Assembly: GCA_942159475.1 (NCBI GenBank)
Contig: OW804100.1
Span: forward strand, 12,398,646 to 12,462,645
Reading direction: 5' to 3'
Length of the DNA: 64,000 nucleotides
DNA from: Sthenelais limicola
Taxonomy: Eukaryota; Annelida; Polychaeta; Phyllodocida; Sigalionidae
Shown piece by piece: positions 45,501-56,522 of the stretch. A program made the position numbers and the translations under genes. A model generated the notes under the pieces. That model did not search any database and had not been told where the DNA came from. It was given only the letters and a program-made list of their open reading frames with translations. The first letter of the stretch is position 1; each line of letters starts with the position of its first letter.

Positions 45501-46151
45501 CCATTTCTTATTTAGTTCACTATGTCAACCTTATCACGTACAGAGCTAGAGATTGCAAATAAAGAATTCCATCAATCGTTCAATACCACTTAGGAATGGA
45601 GGCTTTCGATACTAAGAATAACAGAAAAACCACCATTTCTTATTTTTGCTAAATTGGCCGAAGGCCTATTTCACCAATCGACTTGATGTTTTCGAGGCAA
45701 TGTTAATGAGACTATTCAACTATTCAAAGACAATTTCAAACGCGGAAAATTTGTTTTTCCTAAATGTGCCAAGACTAATTGTGAATTGTCACCCAGGCTC
45801 AGGAACAGCAGAACAAATAGGGCTCTGTCAGTGTGAAAGAGCTAGCTTAAAATATGTCAGTTTAATTGTGGAATTTTGAGGAAAAGAGTAAAACATGATT
45901 ACATACATACATAAACATACATGTACATAATATTATGTGATCCGTTTTAGGAAAATGAGTCATAAGTCGCAAAATATGGATTTTGAGATATCCCAATATG
46001 TGAAGAGAGGAGATCAAACGGATTCCAATGATAGTAAACTTTATATGGTGGTGGAATACGTTGCGTGTTCAGTGGTATACGTAATTTAGGAAAAAGTCCA
46101 CAAAATGACTTGAAAATGTCCTTTTTAGATTAGTAAAGGCATAATAAACCA
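42537..46151. other. Gene-free interval
   Basis: No supported exon or RNA gene. A small TTGTCC...GGACAA hairpin occurs near 44382-44402. Confidence 0.45.
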
Positions 46152-46231
46152 GTCAAATAACTCGTTGGTTCCAGTCGCTTTGAATATACCTTAAACATAT
46201 GCACGGACCTTCAACTCGTTAGTTAACCTGT
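46152..46231. mobile_element. GGTTAACTAAC-family MITE (copy 3)
   Basis: Left end CAGTCAAATAACTCGTTGG and right end CGTTAGTTAACCTG. The internal CAGTCGCTTTGAATAT matches the other two family members. About 80 bp, no coding capacity. Confidence 0.5.
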
Positions 46232-47760
46232 AGATAATGATATGAAATGACATATGATACTCAGCAGTTGTCAGTAAGTCACCGTCATAATAAGCATTCT
46301 GGCCATGACATGTTAGCCGGCTCGTCTACCAGCACTAATTGGTCATCATTTCAGCTCTAATTAATAGATCCTCATTAGCGTACTGAGAAGTCCTATCATA
46401 AGTCTTGATATAGCTGCTGACAAGGCAGATTTCCTTTCCTCTTGCCCGATTCTAACCCCCATCCACCCACCCACCCTCTCCTAGCTCACTGAGTCACCCA
46501 CTACATTTCAACTTTTAACGCACACAATGTTAGTAGAATGTTACTATTCTCTTAGGGTATTTACCTCTTTGATGTTACTCTTAATAACCATAATGGATTT
46601 GCCTAAAAGTGTGTCCAATTCGCTTTTCTTATTTCTCAGCATAATTATCTTCACAAGAAAAACAATTTGAGTGACTGAGGTAGTTGCGCTGGAGTAATGT
46701 AGGTGGTCATGTCTTGAGGTAGAGATTGGACCATATTTGTGTGAGGTCCTCAGAATATTGTACAAGTTGCCTCCCCCGCCCCCACCCCCGCTCTCAAACA
46801 ACCCAAGTCTATATGCTTCAACATAACCAAACAGATTTCTTTAATCGTGGCAATAACAACTACATGTATACCTGTTGGTAATAAATATCTCCTGAGATAT
46901 GACAATAACAACTGCATACCACCACTGCAATGCTCCCTGCTGAGTTCTATTCAGTATGCTAATTAATCACCTGGCAACTCCCTCAATTCACTATTTTTTA
47001 GCCTACTTTAGCAGAATTTGCTAAATGCCTCTAGCTACCGATTGTACATTTCCGGGCGACCTAACCTTTGTGTATGGTATTGTATAAGGAGGAGTAAAAA
47101 CCACCACAGTTAACAGGAGGACGTGTTAAACAAAGTTTTTTTTCTGTTTTTACAGCACCAATGTAAAAACAGTGCGACAGAAGAGGAAAAACATCAATTT
47201 CTTTTATAATCTATGTGGAGCCATAACGCTCTAGGAACGAACAGCCATCTCATAGATCAGGCCAGTCAATGCATCGGTAGTAACTTCAAAGGCCGGATGC
47301 TGTTTTTATGCGCTGGACAACGAAGCCTTAAATCAATAATTGTTCAGAACGCTACACAAAAAGCGGATAAAAAACGTCCTCGTCGGCGGGGATATGATGC
47401 CATATTGATGGAATGCTAATATGCAGAGATTCGTACTTGAACTAGACCAGGGATTGATGTCTGCAAGATGATGGTGCGCAAACAATCGCTCCTTTATCAA
47501 GCTGCCAGTGAGGGATCTGCTGAGCAAACATTATTTCTTTTTTATGAACTTCTCCATAATTCATCGCATGTATGATATATTCAAAGTTGTGTTCTGATAG
47601 CTGGCTTATTTGTTTTTATTTTATTGGAGAAATGAGAAGAGCAACAGGGGAGCAACCGTTCGGGTAGATGTTCTAAAGTTCACTCTTCTCAGTTTCGCGA
47701 AAGGTAGTATGAAACACATTGCATATTCGTAAGATCGTAAGTTTTCCCAATTGTTTCCTT
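46232..47760. other. Gene-free interval
   Basis: Nothing supported. A fragment near 46990-47070 resembles the flank of the foldback element at 42.5 kb. Confidence 0.4.
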
Positions 47761-47987
47761 TAGGTATTTTTCTGTGTGGTTTTGTTCAAATGGTACTTTT
47801 CTAGGTGGTACTTTATCCAGATGATAGATTTCTGGGTGGTAGTTTGCCAGGCAGTACTGTTCTGGGAGGTGGTTTTCCAGATGGTATATTACTGAATGGG
47901 TTTTCTGGAGCTGGTTTTCCGGATGATATTCTTCTTAACCCCAATATTTCAAGCTGCGTGCGCAAGTGCCATATAGTGAAAGCTAAT
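47761..47987 (+). pseudogene. Remnant of a 10-residue protein repeat cut by the LTR element
   Basis: Sequence recurs about every 30 bp (weaker 15-bp half-period), giving decapeptides of the form x-x-x-L-G-G-x-x-P-D/G: GGSLPG, STVLGGGFPD, GILLN and GFPDDILLN. An in-frame TAG near 47803 interrupts the upstream units. The retrotransposon target site TAAT (47984-47987) ends the open part. No continuation is visible after 57,656. Family not recognised. Confidence 0.35.
47984..47987. other. Target-site duplication TAAT (left)
   Basis: TAAT directly abuts the LTR start TGTAATG; the matching TAAT follows the other LTR at 57653-57656. Confidence 0.75.
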
Positions 47988-48805
47988 TGTAATGATAAAG
48001 TCTTTAAATTGTCTATATTAAAATAAGTTCAACATGTGAGAGTACGGGGATAGCTCTAGCACAGTCAGACTATTATGCGATCTGTTCAGGTTTTAAAATA
48101 CTAAGGGGCACATACTAAAGATGGTGAGTTCCAGCATGGCTATTGTCAGTAAAATGCAGAGAAACAAAACACAGGTGAAGGCAAAGAAAAACTCACAAGT
48201 AATGAAATCCAGTTTGTAATAAAGTGGCACTATGGATGGTTTTGTACAGGTCAGCCCAGTCACAAAGATGAGAGTAAAACACACAAGTAGCAGAGTAAGT
48301 CCTTATATGAGAGTAAGTCTCTCTCTCCAAGTACAAAATGTCAAGTAAAAGTCCAGAGTCCAGTGGTATGTAAGGTAAGTCCAGAGTTTCTAACTCTCAC
48401 TGAAGCTGCCACAATAATAACTCCGGAGCCTCCCAACCTCCAGGGCTCTTATAGGTTCCCCTAGGATTCTGGGAAGAACCCCTCATTTCCAAAAGGCCAA
48501 CCTGCACAAAAACCAGTAACCCTTTGTTTTATTATCCTAGAAGACCAATTTTAGCGGGAAAATACACAGATTGCCAAGTAATGGTTGAGCCTACATGGCT
48601 GTCAACGGCCGACGGGAGGCGCCTGACAGGATGGCTTACATAAACACTGTTGTTATTACAGGCCAGCGACCTCCGTCCTGCCTTCAACGGTTATTTTACA
48701 CAAGCTTAGGTAGAGATGAGAACATTGCAAAGGAAGAATTCATGAACTTTAGAAATATCAGAAATTGATTAAATATACAGAGAATCGTTAAGTATTATCT
48801 TAACA
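47988..48805 (-). repeat. 3' LTR, 818 bp
   Basis: In element sense it begins TGTTAAG and ends CATTACA. It appears identical to the other LTR. A 63-codon frame inside both LTRs is hydrophobic and has no recognised function. Confidence 0.95.
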
Positions 48806-51051
48806 TGCTTCCAGGCATACTAGTTTTGTGTTACCACTACACAATTGTATATTGAAGAGTAAAAGAGAAATCTATTATAATTGGCACACAATAATTCCAA
48901 ACCAGATTTTTCCATATATATCTAGAGTTTGTGTCCGTACACTAAACTTCATCACGGGTATTTACCCTGGAACATATTTACATTGTCATTTATTTGATGA
49001 GAATAATCACCACACACTTATACATGTATTACCTAATTATAGGAGGCTTAAACAATCTTTCGATATTAACTTCAACATGAAGTCTACCTCATAGCACATT
49101 CATAATAACACAAAGTACAAAAACAAGACTAAAAGTGGAATCATAGACATGCAAAATTCATTACAATACATTCCTTCGAGACCTTTAGGTGGGTAAATTA
49201 AGATAGATATCGTGGCCAGAGAATGTAGGTCACAAGAAGTAAGATGGCTCCCGTGGTTAGTGCAACCTAGGTTCTAGATGGATCAGTCCAACCACCGTCA
49301 CGTCCTTCACTGAGGGACTCATAAAAATTAGATTTGCAACATCTTAAATAGATCGAGGCCACTCCGGAACATATTACATACATACAGTATTACGCAATAT
49401 TCCTTCAAATCAAATCAAATATAAAACACACCTTGGGAAAAGTCTTCCACACAAAGGTAATAATCCAAGTTTGGACTATCCAATATAATCATTCCTGAGT
49501 ACAATGCCATAATAAAGGTATTCATTTGAAGTACAATTTATGAATCACAACTCATCGACAATCTGATATGTACCACACAAAGAACATAATTTGTAAATAA
49601 AACAACCATGATTCACCCCGGGGCAGGTGGTCAGGTTAAAAGTGATACTACAGATATGCACAAAATTAAATGTAATCATGAACGTATTCATACCATAGGT
49701 TATGTCTAAAACTCTGGTTACTTTATGTTGGGGGATTCCATTCCGTAACCTGATCCCAAACATTTCCTCATTGCAGTAAGAATCACGTAGCTTTGTTCAA
49801 ATATCCATCCGATTCCCACCCTTTTTCCTTTCCCAATTTCCCTCTAAATTCCTACCTAGCACCTCTGAGAAGCAGTGACTTCTTGTCGCTTGGACGTTTA
49901 AGGGGGAGGAAAATCCTGATTCTGATTATACTCAGAAAAAAATATTAGAAGTTTGGTTGGCTCGACAGTGGCTAAGATTATAAAGAAAAGAACCTGTGAA
50001 AATATGCAGTGGATCTTTTCTAATCCTTCCTTTCTTTCAGCTAAAAATACACTCCTTCAGTATGTCTGTTACTCGCCACGTCTGGCCTAAATTATACCCA
50101 TCGCACTATCCAAGGGTCAATCGTAACTCTAGCTTTCTTCCAATTTCTTCTCGTTTCACACAGAAACATCTATCTCATAACTGTAAAGCTTCTAGTTTTC
50201 CATAAATTCTTACGTAAGAGCCACTGGCTTCTGTCTTTGAGCACCAAAACTTCTTTAGTTGAGTTCCATTCTGAGTTGGATAGATATAATAATACATAGA
50301 ATAAACACCTAGCAGCTTCTCATGTGTCATACCCTGATAGCGCGCTTTACTTGGCATTCAATTGGCAATCATAAAGTGAAATGCGCACCTGGATACTGAC
50401 CAATAAAAGAAGTTAAGAGACGAGTCCGTACAGTAGTCAATATCAAGTTGGGAGAGCATGGCATCTCTATGAGCTTGTCTCGTTTCGTGAATAACGTTCA
50501 CTCTTGGCCACTTGGCAGGTGTCAAAAGTAGGGTCAACGAAGTGAATTACATATAACCAGAATACTTCAATACACTGATCAATAAATACAAGTAGGTATC
50601 AATGTGCTTTCGACCGAACCATAGGAAGGGTAAAACAAATGATCTAAAGTCTATAATGGGTCAAATAATCTGTCGTTCTCCTCAATCTTCCATAGTAGTA
50701 GTCCCATGGGCCCTGAGCTAGTACATATGGGTACTCATATTTGAGTAGAGAACTCATGCAAGAATGAGTCCATCCTTGTAAAGTGACTAAAAATCGTTAA
50801 AGCTTCAATCGTAGCTACCATTCTCTACCCCAGAGAAAGTCTTCCAAATTCATTCCGATCAAAGAGTAGCCAAAATAAGATAAAAGTACCTAAACATGTG
50901 CGCTCATATCAGATACTGTACTTATTAATAAAAAAAATGGGTTCGATGAAAGATGTATAATTGGAATATTTCAATCCTATAACAGACAACATTGATAAAC
51001 AAAGGGGTAGAGAGTTGATTGCATAAAAGGAATCCTTCAATACTCATTTTA
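48806..51051 (-). other. Retrotransposon 3' non-coding region, ~2.2 kb
   Basis: Between the pol stop and the 3' LTR. No frame exceeds about 90 codons. A 60-codon minus-strand frame at 50175-50357 looks mildly protein-like but is unrecognised. The bases next to the LTR (element sense CCTGGAAGCA) are not a clear polypurine tract, which is unusual because plus-strand priming normally needs one. Confidence 0.6.
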
Positions 51052-54000
51052 CTAGTGTCGGTTAGATCTAGTACGAGGTACTTCTCGTACATCTTCTTCT
51101 GAGGCTACATACTTTTTCCGAGCAACCTCATTAAATTGTTTGAGAGGGATCCATCGATGATCACCATCCTTGAATAAAACTTTATATTTTATTGGCTCTC
51201 CGCGAGGCCGACAGACATCAAGGATTTTGACGATTGGGTGATATACCATCTCTTCGTTCTCGGGACAAGATTTAGCGACCGCTGGGATCTCTGCTTCTGT
51301 CCCAAGCACCAAATCAGCCTCATCTTCTGTGTCTAAGAAATGGTCTTCTCCTATATCAGGAGGAGTATTTGCCTCATGCTCAGTTGTTATGGTGGCATCC
51401 GTCTCAGGAGCAACTGGAAGTTCCTCAAAGCTGTCTAGAGGGAGATCTCCAGCGTCAAGAGGTGCTGGATCCTCTGGCTCCTCTGTGTATCCTTTCCAAT
51501 CACTCTCCACCTCTTTTCTGCTGAGACCTTTCTTTAGTCGCATCACAGTGACTGGTTTATCTAGAAACTGACCAGACCTAGCATTCTTGAGAAAAACGGT
51601 ACTGTCAGTATGATAACGTACAAGGTAGAATGGGCCATGGAATTGGCGAGCTAGTTTTAATTTAGCTGTTGGTTCCTCCAGACGGGGCCAGTGAAGCCAG
51701 ACTACATCTCCTTCCCTTAGCAAGGGATCATAGGCTCTCCTGTCATACCTCGTTTTCATCTGAGATTGGACCCGTTTCTGGTGCTCTCTTGCATACTTAG
51801 CAGCAATTTCTTGATGCTTCAATAAAGAGGCGAACCTTTCCTGTACCGAATCCCCTTCTTCCATGTCCAACTTAATGTTGGTTTCAAATGGACAGATAGG
51901 TTCACATCCATGTACCAGTGCATAGGGTGATTGTCCGGTGCCATAGGCCACGGTAGTGTTCAATGCAAAAGAAACTGCATCCAAGTATTCATCCCAGTCC
52001 GTCTGGTGGCTGTTGATGTAATTCCTGAGAATTCCCAGTACCGAACGATTATTTCTTTCGACCAGGCCACTGGCCATCGGATGGGCAACGCTAGTGAAGG
52101 CTTGGGAGATCTTATACTCAGCGCAAACCTTAGCAAAGTGTTTGCTACTGAAAGCCTTACCGTTATCTGAGACAATCTTCCTAACACCACCTACTCGGCA
52201 TAGCACTTTGGAGAAGAATAATTTCCCAAATGTCTCAGCAGTCAAGTCAGGAGCGGCGAAGCAGATCAGATATTTAGAATAGAAGTCCACCACGACATAG
52301 ATATGTTTTTGACCTGAAGCAGTGGTAGGCAACCTCTCCAGGGCGTCTAGATTAACCGTATCGAAAGGTCTGGGGGCCGGATCTCTAATTGTCAAAGGGG
52401 GCCTTATGGGGTGTGTCATTCGTTTATTGGCTGCACAGGTCTCACAAGACAAACAGTAATTGTAAACATCACGAGACATTGATGTCCAATAATACCTTGG
52501 TCTCATCGCCGACAACATTTTAACTGGACCGAAATGACCTCCAGTTACTGCATCATGGTGGAATTGCATGACCAGTTCCCTCAGCTCCCCTGGTATGCAC
52601 ACTTGTGCTTTAATACCACCTTTTGGTCCCACAGTAGTCTCTAAATGATACAAAATGTCTGATTTTACAACAAAGTTAGATTCCCTGAGAACTATTAGCC
52701 TAGCCCGTTGCTCTTCCTCGGGTATAGTGCCATTTCTTAAGTAATCAAGTATCTCCCTGCACATGGGATCTTTGGCCTGGGCTCCTATGAGCGTTTCCCT
52801 TGACACTCCAATCCCCTCCATAGTAATGGGTGTTTTATCACCCACTTGCCTATACCTGTCTCGTTTGGTGTTATTTGGGCGTACTCTAGGCTCTATGGCA
52901 AATATCTCGGTTGTGGGTAAGGATTCTGGTTCGTAGTACAAGATCTGGGGAACTAAATCAAAGGATACCTTCTTCGTGGGAGATAACTGGTTAGTGATCT
53001 TATGTTTCGGAGTTCTGACAGTCTCAGCTGGAGTTACTGTTAGTAGATCATCAGATAGATTCTGGCAAAGACCGGCAAAGACCGAGTTGATATCAGTCGA
53101 TATCGCTCTCTCAGGTGCTTCTTCCTCTCCTAATCGAGATAAAGAATCTGGTGCCCAATTGTCTTTCCCTCTTACATGCTCCACCACAAAATCAAATCCC
53201 CTTAAATCAGCTGCCCATCTGACCTGTCGTGAGGTGAGTGAACTCCTAGGATTGAGAATGAACTTTAAAGGTGCATGGTCAGTGCGAATGGTGAACCGTC
53301 GACCCTCTAGATACACCTTCCATTCATTGCAAACATAAACAATCGCCGCTAATTCCCGGTCTAATGTGGAATAATTCCTCTGGGCAGAATTGAATAGCTT
53401 AGCAGCATAGGCGACTGGTTTTAGGTTCCCCTCACTATCAGGCTGTTCGAGGATTCCACCCATACCGTAGGCAGAAGCATCAGTTGTTACAAAAAAATGC
53501 TTAGCAAAGTCAGGATATAACAAAAAGGTATCATCGGTCAAAGCTCCCTTCAAATCCTGGAAGGCTTCTTCTTCTTTTTGACCCCATGACCACTCTATGT
53601 CTTTCTTCGTGAGGGCATATAAAACCCTGGCTCTAGGAGCATAATCTGGAATGAACTTCCTATAGAATCCAGTTATTCCTAAAAACCGCCTGACTTGTTT
53701 GGGTGTTTGTGGTGACGTTATTTCGGTAATCGCTCTTATTTTCTCATTGTTCGGTTTTATTCCATTTTCGTCTAATATGTGTCCCAAAAAGGGCACCTCT
53801 TGTGCAGCAATAATGCACTTAGGCCCCTTCATTTTCAACCCCGATGCTATTATGTTTTTGAACAACTCCTCCATGTGTACGAGATGATCCTCAAACGTTC
53901 TGGAGAAAGTTATTATGTCATCAACATAGGCTAGGGATGATTGGAACCGTAAACCTCTCAGTACCATATCGACAATCATTTGGCAAGAACGAGCTGCGTT

Positions 54001-55512
54001 CTTTAGGCCCATACTCATGCGTGTATACCGATATTTGCCAAAAGGGGTGAGAAAAGCTGTTTTATCCCTATCAGTTTCTTTAATGGGGATTTGATGGAAA
54101 GCCATCATAAGATCACAGGCCGATATATACCTTGGCTTAATCTGACCTACAGCATCGATTGTGTCATCGATCCTGGGGATAGCTAGATATTGGGCCTCGG
54201 TGAGGGCGTTGAGGGATCTATAGTCGCAAACGAGTCTCTGGGATCCATTACTCTTTGGGACTAAAAAAGCTGGGGATCCCCATGACCCACCAAATGCTGG
54301 TTCAACTATCCCCAATCCTACCTGATTGTCTACAGCTGTTTTTAGTTCTGACCGCATAGTGGGCGACATTCTAAAAGGCATCTGTTGGCGTGGTTGTGCC
54401 CCAGGTAATAAATCAATACTGTGTTCGATCCAGGTAGTACAACCCAGATCGCCTGATGGACCCACAAACGCTTCACTGTATTTATACAATACTTCATTCA
54501 TTTGATCTTTCTGTTCCTGAGAAATATTGGACCTGCTGTAATCTACACTTGGGAGAAACTTCTCTGGTTCGACCCTAGTTCCCTCCCCATTTCCCATACC
54601 TTCATTTGCTACCCCTATAGTTTGTACTGCTACGTGATTCAAATCTACACAGTTTTCCCTTGTCATGCCAGTGATTTTACCTATACAAGTTCCTTTTCTC
54701 AATGTTATTGCTTTAATACCAGTATTTACCATTCTCACTGGTACAGTACCTTTGTCAACCTTTACACAAGTCCTGGCGAACAAAACTCTAGGGCAGTCTA
54801 TAATGTCATTACCGTAAAAATACACAAAAGTACCCTCAGCCACATTTCTTGTATCCACGCTTCCTGGAAATAAAACCTCTGTCTCGGCTGGTACATGCAA
54901 ATCATTCAACAATTCGATATTCACATTATTAACTTTCACCTTGTCTGGTTGGTACTGTAGCCTAACACCATACGTTTTGAGAAAATCTCGTCCTAAAATA
55001 CAAGGTAATTTCAATCCTGGCACAACATGGAACCGACATTCATATTTGAAACCATCAATATTCACAAGAGTCTTGATATCATATACCGCATCAATTTCTT
55101 TCCCACCTCCAAAAGTTACAAAGATATTTGACGATTGAATTTCCAATATTCTAGTTTTCTCAATATTGCTGAAAAACTCATAGCTCATTACACACTTGTC
55201 GGCCCCGGTGTCGACAAGTGTTTGCGTACAAACCGATCCTACACACATTTTAACAAAGTTCTTCTCAGATAGACAATGAAACCCTTCTGTAGTGGTCATA
55301 CCTACATTGGATGAGTCCTGAGCAGAGCAAATCTGGAAAATCTGAGTCCTAGTGGAGTCCGGTCCCTCGGCTGAGCAAGAGGAACAACAAGTAGAGATGC
55401 GTCGTTGATGTTCCGCCGATTGTTTTCCCTCAACACCCCCATCGTTGAAGGAAAATCCTAGTTTCCCATCTGTTGACCTTGGTTTGGCGCTTGAGCAGGC
55501 GCTTGGTGCCAA
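51052..55512 (-). CDS. pol: Pol polyprotein: PR, RT, RNase H, integrase, chromodomain-like tail
   Basis: The 1,486-codon frame (counted from its first Met) lies -1 to gag and is normally entered by frameshift, so that Met is probably not a start. Domains: aspartic protease with VDTGA (Asp101) and ILGRDF (172-177); reverse transcriptase about 375-560 with YVDD at 529-532; RNase H about 670-790 with Asp678, Glu720, Asp745 and Asp789; integrase zinc finger His985/986, His993, Cys1023, Cys1026; integrase core Asp1056, Asp1116, Glu1152 (35 residues between the last two, the classic DD35E); GPY/F-like segment about 1286-1330 (FHGPFYLV). A Glu/Asp-rich linker follows, then a chromodomain-like tail about 1421-1465 (VKILDV ... 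YKVLFKDG.HRWIP), which in related elements guides integration to chromatin. No stop or missing catalytic residue is seen, so pol looks intact. Confidence 0.95.
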   Translation of the reverse strand: MAPSACSSAKPRSTDGKLGFSFNDGGVEGKQSAEHQRRISTCCSSCSAEGPDSTRTQIFQICSAQDSSNVGMTTTEGFHCLSEKNFVKMCVGSVCTQTLVDTGADKCVMSYEFFSNIEKTRILEIQSSNIFVTFGGGKEIDAVYDIKTLVNIDGFKYECRFHVVPGLKLPCILGRDFLKTYGVRLQYQPDKVKVNNVNIELLNDLHVPAETEVLFPGSVDTRNVAEGTFVYFYGNDIIDCPRVLFARTCVKVDKGTVPVRMVNTGIKAITLRKGTCIGKITGMTRENCVDLNHVAVQTIGVANEGMGNGEGTRVEPEKFLPSVDYSRSNISQEQKDQMNEVLYKYSEAFVGPSGDLGCTTWIEHSIDLLPGAQPRQQMPFRMSPTMRSELKTAVDNQVGLGIVEPAFGGSWGSPAFLVPKSNGSQRLVCDYRSLNALTEAQYLAIPRIDDTIDAVGQIKPRYISACDLMMAFHQIPIKETDRDKTAFLTPFGKYRYTRMSMGLKNAARSCQMIVDMVLRGLRFQSSLAYVDDIITFSRTFEDHLVHMEELFKNIIASGLKMKGPKCIIAAQEVPFLGHILDENGIKPNNEKIRAITEITSPQTPKQVRRFLGITGFYRKFIPDYAPRARVLYALTKKDIEWSWGQKEEEAFQDLKGALTDDTFLLYPDFAKHFFVTTDASAYGMGGILEQPDSEGNLKPVAYAAKLFNSAQRNYSTLDRELAAIVYVCNEWKVYLEGRRFTIRTDHAPLKFILNPRSSLTSRQVRWAADLRGFDFVVEHVRGKDNWAPDSLSRLGEEEAPERAISTDINSVFAGLCQNLSDDLLTVTPAETVRTPKHKITNQLSPTKKVSFDLVPQILYYEPESLPTTEIFAIEPRVRPNNTKRDRYRQVGDKTPITMEGIGVSRETLIGAQAKDPMCREILDYLRNGTIPEEEQRARLIVLRESNFVVKSDILYHLETTVGPKGGIKAQVCIPGELRELVMQFHHDAVTGGHFGPVKMLSAMRPRYYWTSMSRDVYNYCLSCETCAANKRMTHPIRPPLTIRDPAPRPFDTVNLDALERLPTTASGQKHIYVVVDFYSKYLICFAAPDLTAETFGKLFFSKVLCRVGGVRKIVSDNGKAFSSKHFAKVCAEYKISQAFTSVAHPMASGLVERNNRSVLGILRNYINSHQTDWDEYLDAVSFALNTTVAYGTGQSPYALVHGCEPICPFETNIKLDMEEGDSVQERFASLLKHQEIAAKYAREHQKRVQSQMKTRYDRRAYDPLLREGDVVWLHWPRLEEPTAKLKLARQFHGPFYLVRYHTDSTVFLKNARSGQFLDKPVTVMRLKKGLSRKEVESDWKGYTEEPEDPAPLDAGDLPLDSFEELPVAPETDATITTEHEANTPPDIGEDHFLDTEDEADLVLGTEAEIPAVAKSCPENEEMVYHPIVKILDVCRPRGEPIKYKVLFKDGDHRWIPLKQFNEVARKKYVASEEDVREVPRTRSNRH
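55423..55467 (-). promoter_or_regulatory. -1 ribosomal frameshift cassette at the gag-pol junction
   Basis: Element sense: heptamer G GGA AAC (55467-55461) in the X XXY YYZ register of gag, followed at once by the gag TAG (55460-55458). After a 5-nt spacer TAGGA comes a 12-bp stem (55455-55444 paired with 55434-55423, one G-U pair) around a 9-nt loop rich in G. Slipping by -1 at the heptamer reads GGG AAA CTA and enters pol as GKLGFSF. The heptamer-spacer-stem layout is the standard retroviral form. Confidence 0.9.
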
Positions 55513-56522
55513 TCCAAGGTGTTACCTCCTCCTGAAGCTTGGCTCTGGTCGTAGTTGTTGTTGCTCCTGGGTTGGTAATTGCGAGAACGGTTGTTCCCGC
55601 AATTCCTGGCAATATGGCCTCTGCCGCCACATGAATAACACACCCTTCCTTGTGGGGGTGGGCCATTCTGTCTGTTTCCCTGATACTGGAGAGAAGATGG
55701 CTGCTGAGGGAATGCTTGTGGATACGCTGGTACAGGTTGAGGATAAGTATACTGGGAATAATGGGGGACTGGTGCTGGGGCAGGATACTGGCTTGCATTG
55801 GGTGTATGATTTACTGCGCTCATTGGTTTATTTTCCCCGGTCGAAAAGTTACTCTTTACCGCATGGATCGCCGTCCCCAGTTGTTCCATCATACTAGCCA
55901 TTTGCGTTTGCATAGGACTAGGAGCGACCTTTTCTGCCCTAATTTGCGCTAATTCGCGCCTCAACGCCGACACCTCACTGGTCTCGGCAGCATTCACAGA
56001 TAGTGTTTGGGCGGGGCCATTGTTCTTCAACACTAGTGCCTTCATGCACTCTGTGAGGGTGCTCATCTTCGCCTCTAGATCTGAGACTTTGTTCTCCGTT
56101 TGCAAGTTGCCTGTTTGGCCGGCCAACTTGGCGGCCATGACAACATCCGTGAATGTCTCGTGATCACCCTGCAAGACTATTTCCTGAATACTAGGAAGTA
56201 ACCCATACTTAAAGTTTCTGATCTTTAGCTCCTCATTGTAGCCCAGGATTCTATACGCACGAGAAGCGCGCCTAATATAGCTATCGATCGTTTCCCCCTC
56301 GTTCATTCTAGTGTAGATTAGTTTTGTCTTCTCACGCGGGTCCAGAGCGGTAAAGTACCTGAGGAAAGTGGTCTTTACATCCTCCCAGTTATAGAAATCC
56401 CTAATATGGTGGTCGTAATACCAATGCAACGCATCCCCCCTCAAATACATGGCCAAAGCTTCCTTCGGCGCGTTTCTCCTATTTGGTTCAGTATAAGCCA
56501 TGTACGTTTCGTAAGCCTCCAT
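55458..56522 (-). CDS. gag: Gag: capsid and CCHC nucleocapsid
   Basis: A 354-codon frame from the first ATG in the uninterrupted part. Residues about 1-135 are a retrotransposon capsid region (LRGDALHWYYD, then a YIRRASRAYRIL helix). A Gln/Met-rich coiled-coil-like segment lies at about 145-225 and a Pro/Gln/Tyr linker at 240-290. A zinc knuckle CYSCGGRGHIARNC follows (Cys295, Cys298, His303, Cys308). The frame ends in an NQGQQMGN tail at the frameshift site. The start used here is not the real one: conserved capsid sequence continues upstream in the same frame. Confidence 0.9.
   Translation of the reverse strand: MEAYETYMAYTEPNRRNAPKEALAMYLRGDALHWYYDHHIRDFYNWEDVKTTFLRYFTALDPREKTKLIYTRMNEGETIDSYIRRASRAYRILGYNEELKIRNFKYGLLPSIQEIVLQGDHETFTDVVMAAKLAGQTGNLQTENKVSDLEAKMSTLTECMKALVLKNNGPAQTLSVNAAETSEVSALRRELAQIRAEKVAPSPMQTQMASMMEQLGTAIHAVKSNFSTGENKPMSAVNHTPNASQYPAPAPVPHYSQYTYPQPVPAYPQAFPQQPSSLQYQGNRQNGPPPQGRVCYSCGGRGHIARNCGNNRSRNYQPRSNNNYDQSQASGGGNTLDWHQAPAQAPNQGQQMGN

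Noticed and set aside
51329..54873. Plus-strand frames of 60-123 codons opposite pol
   Set aside because: Antisense shadows of the intact pol frame.
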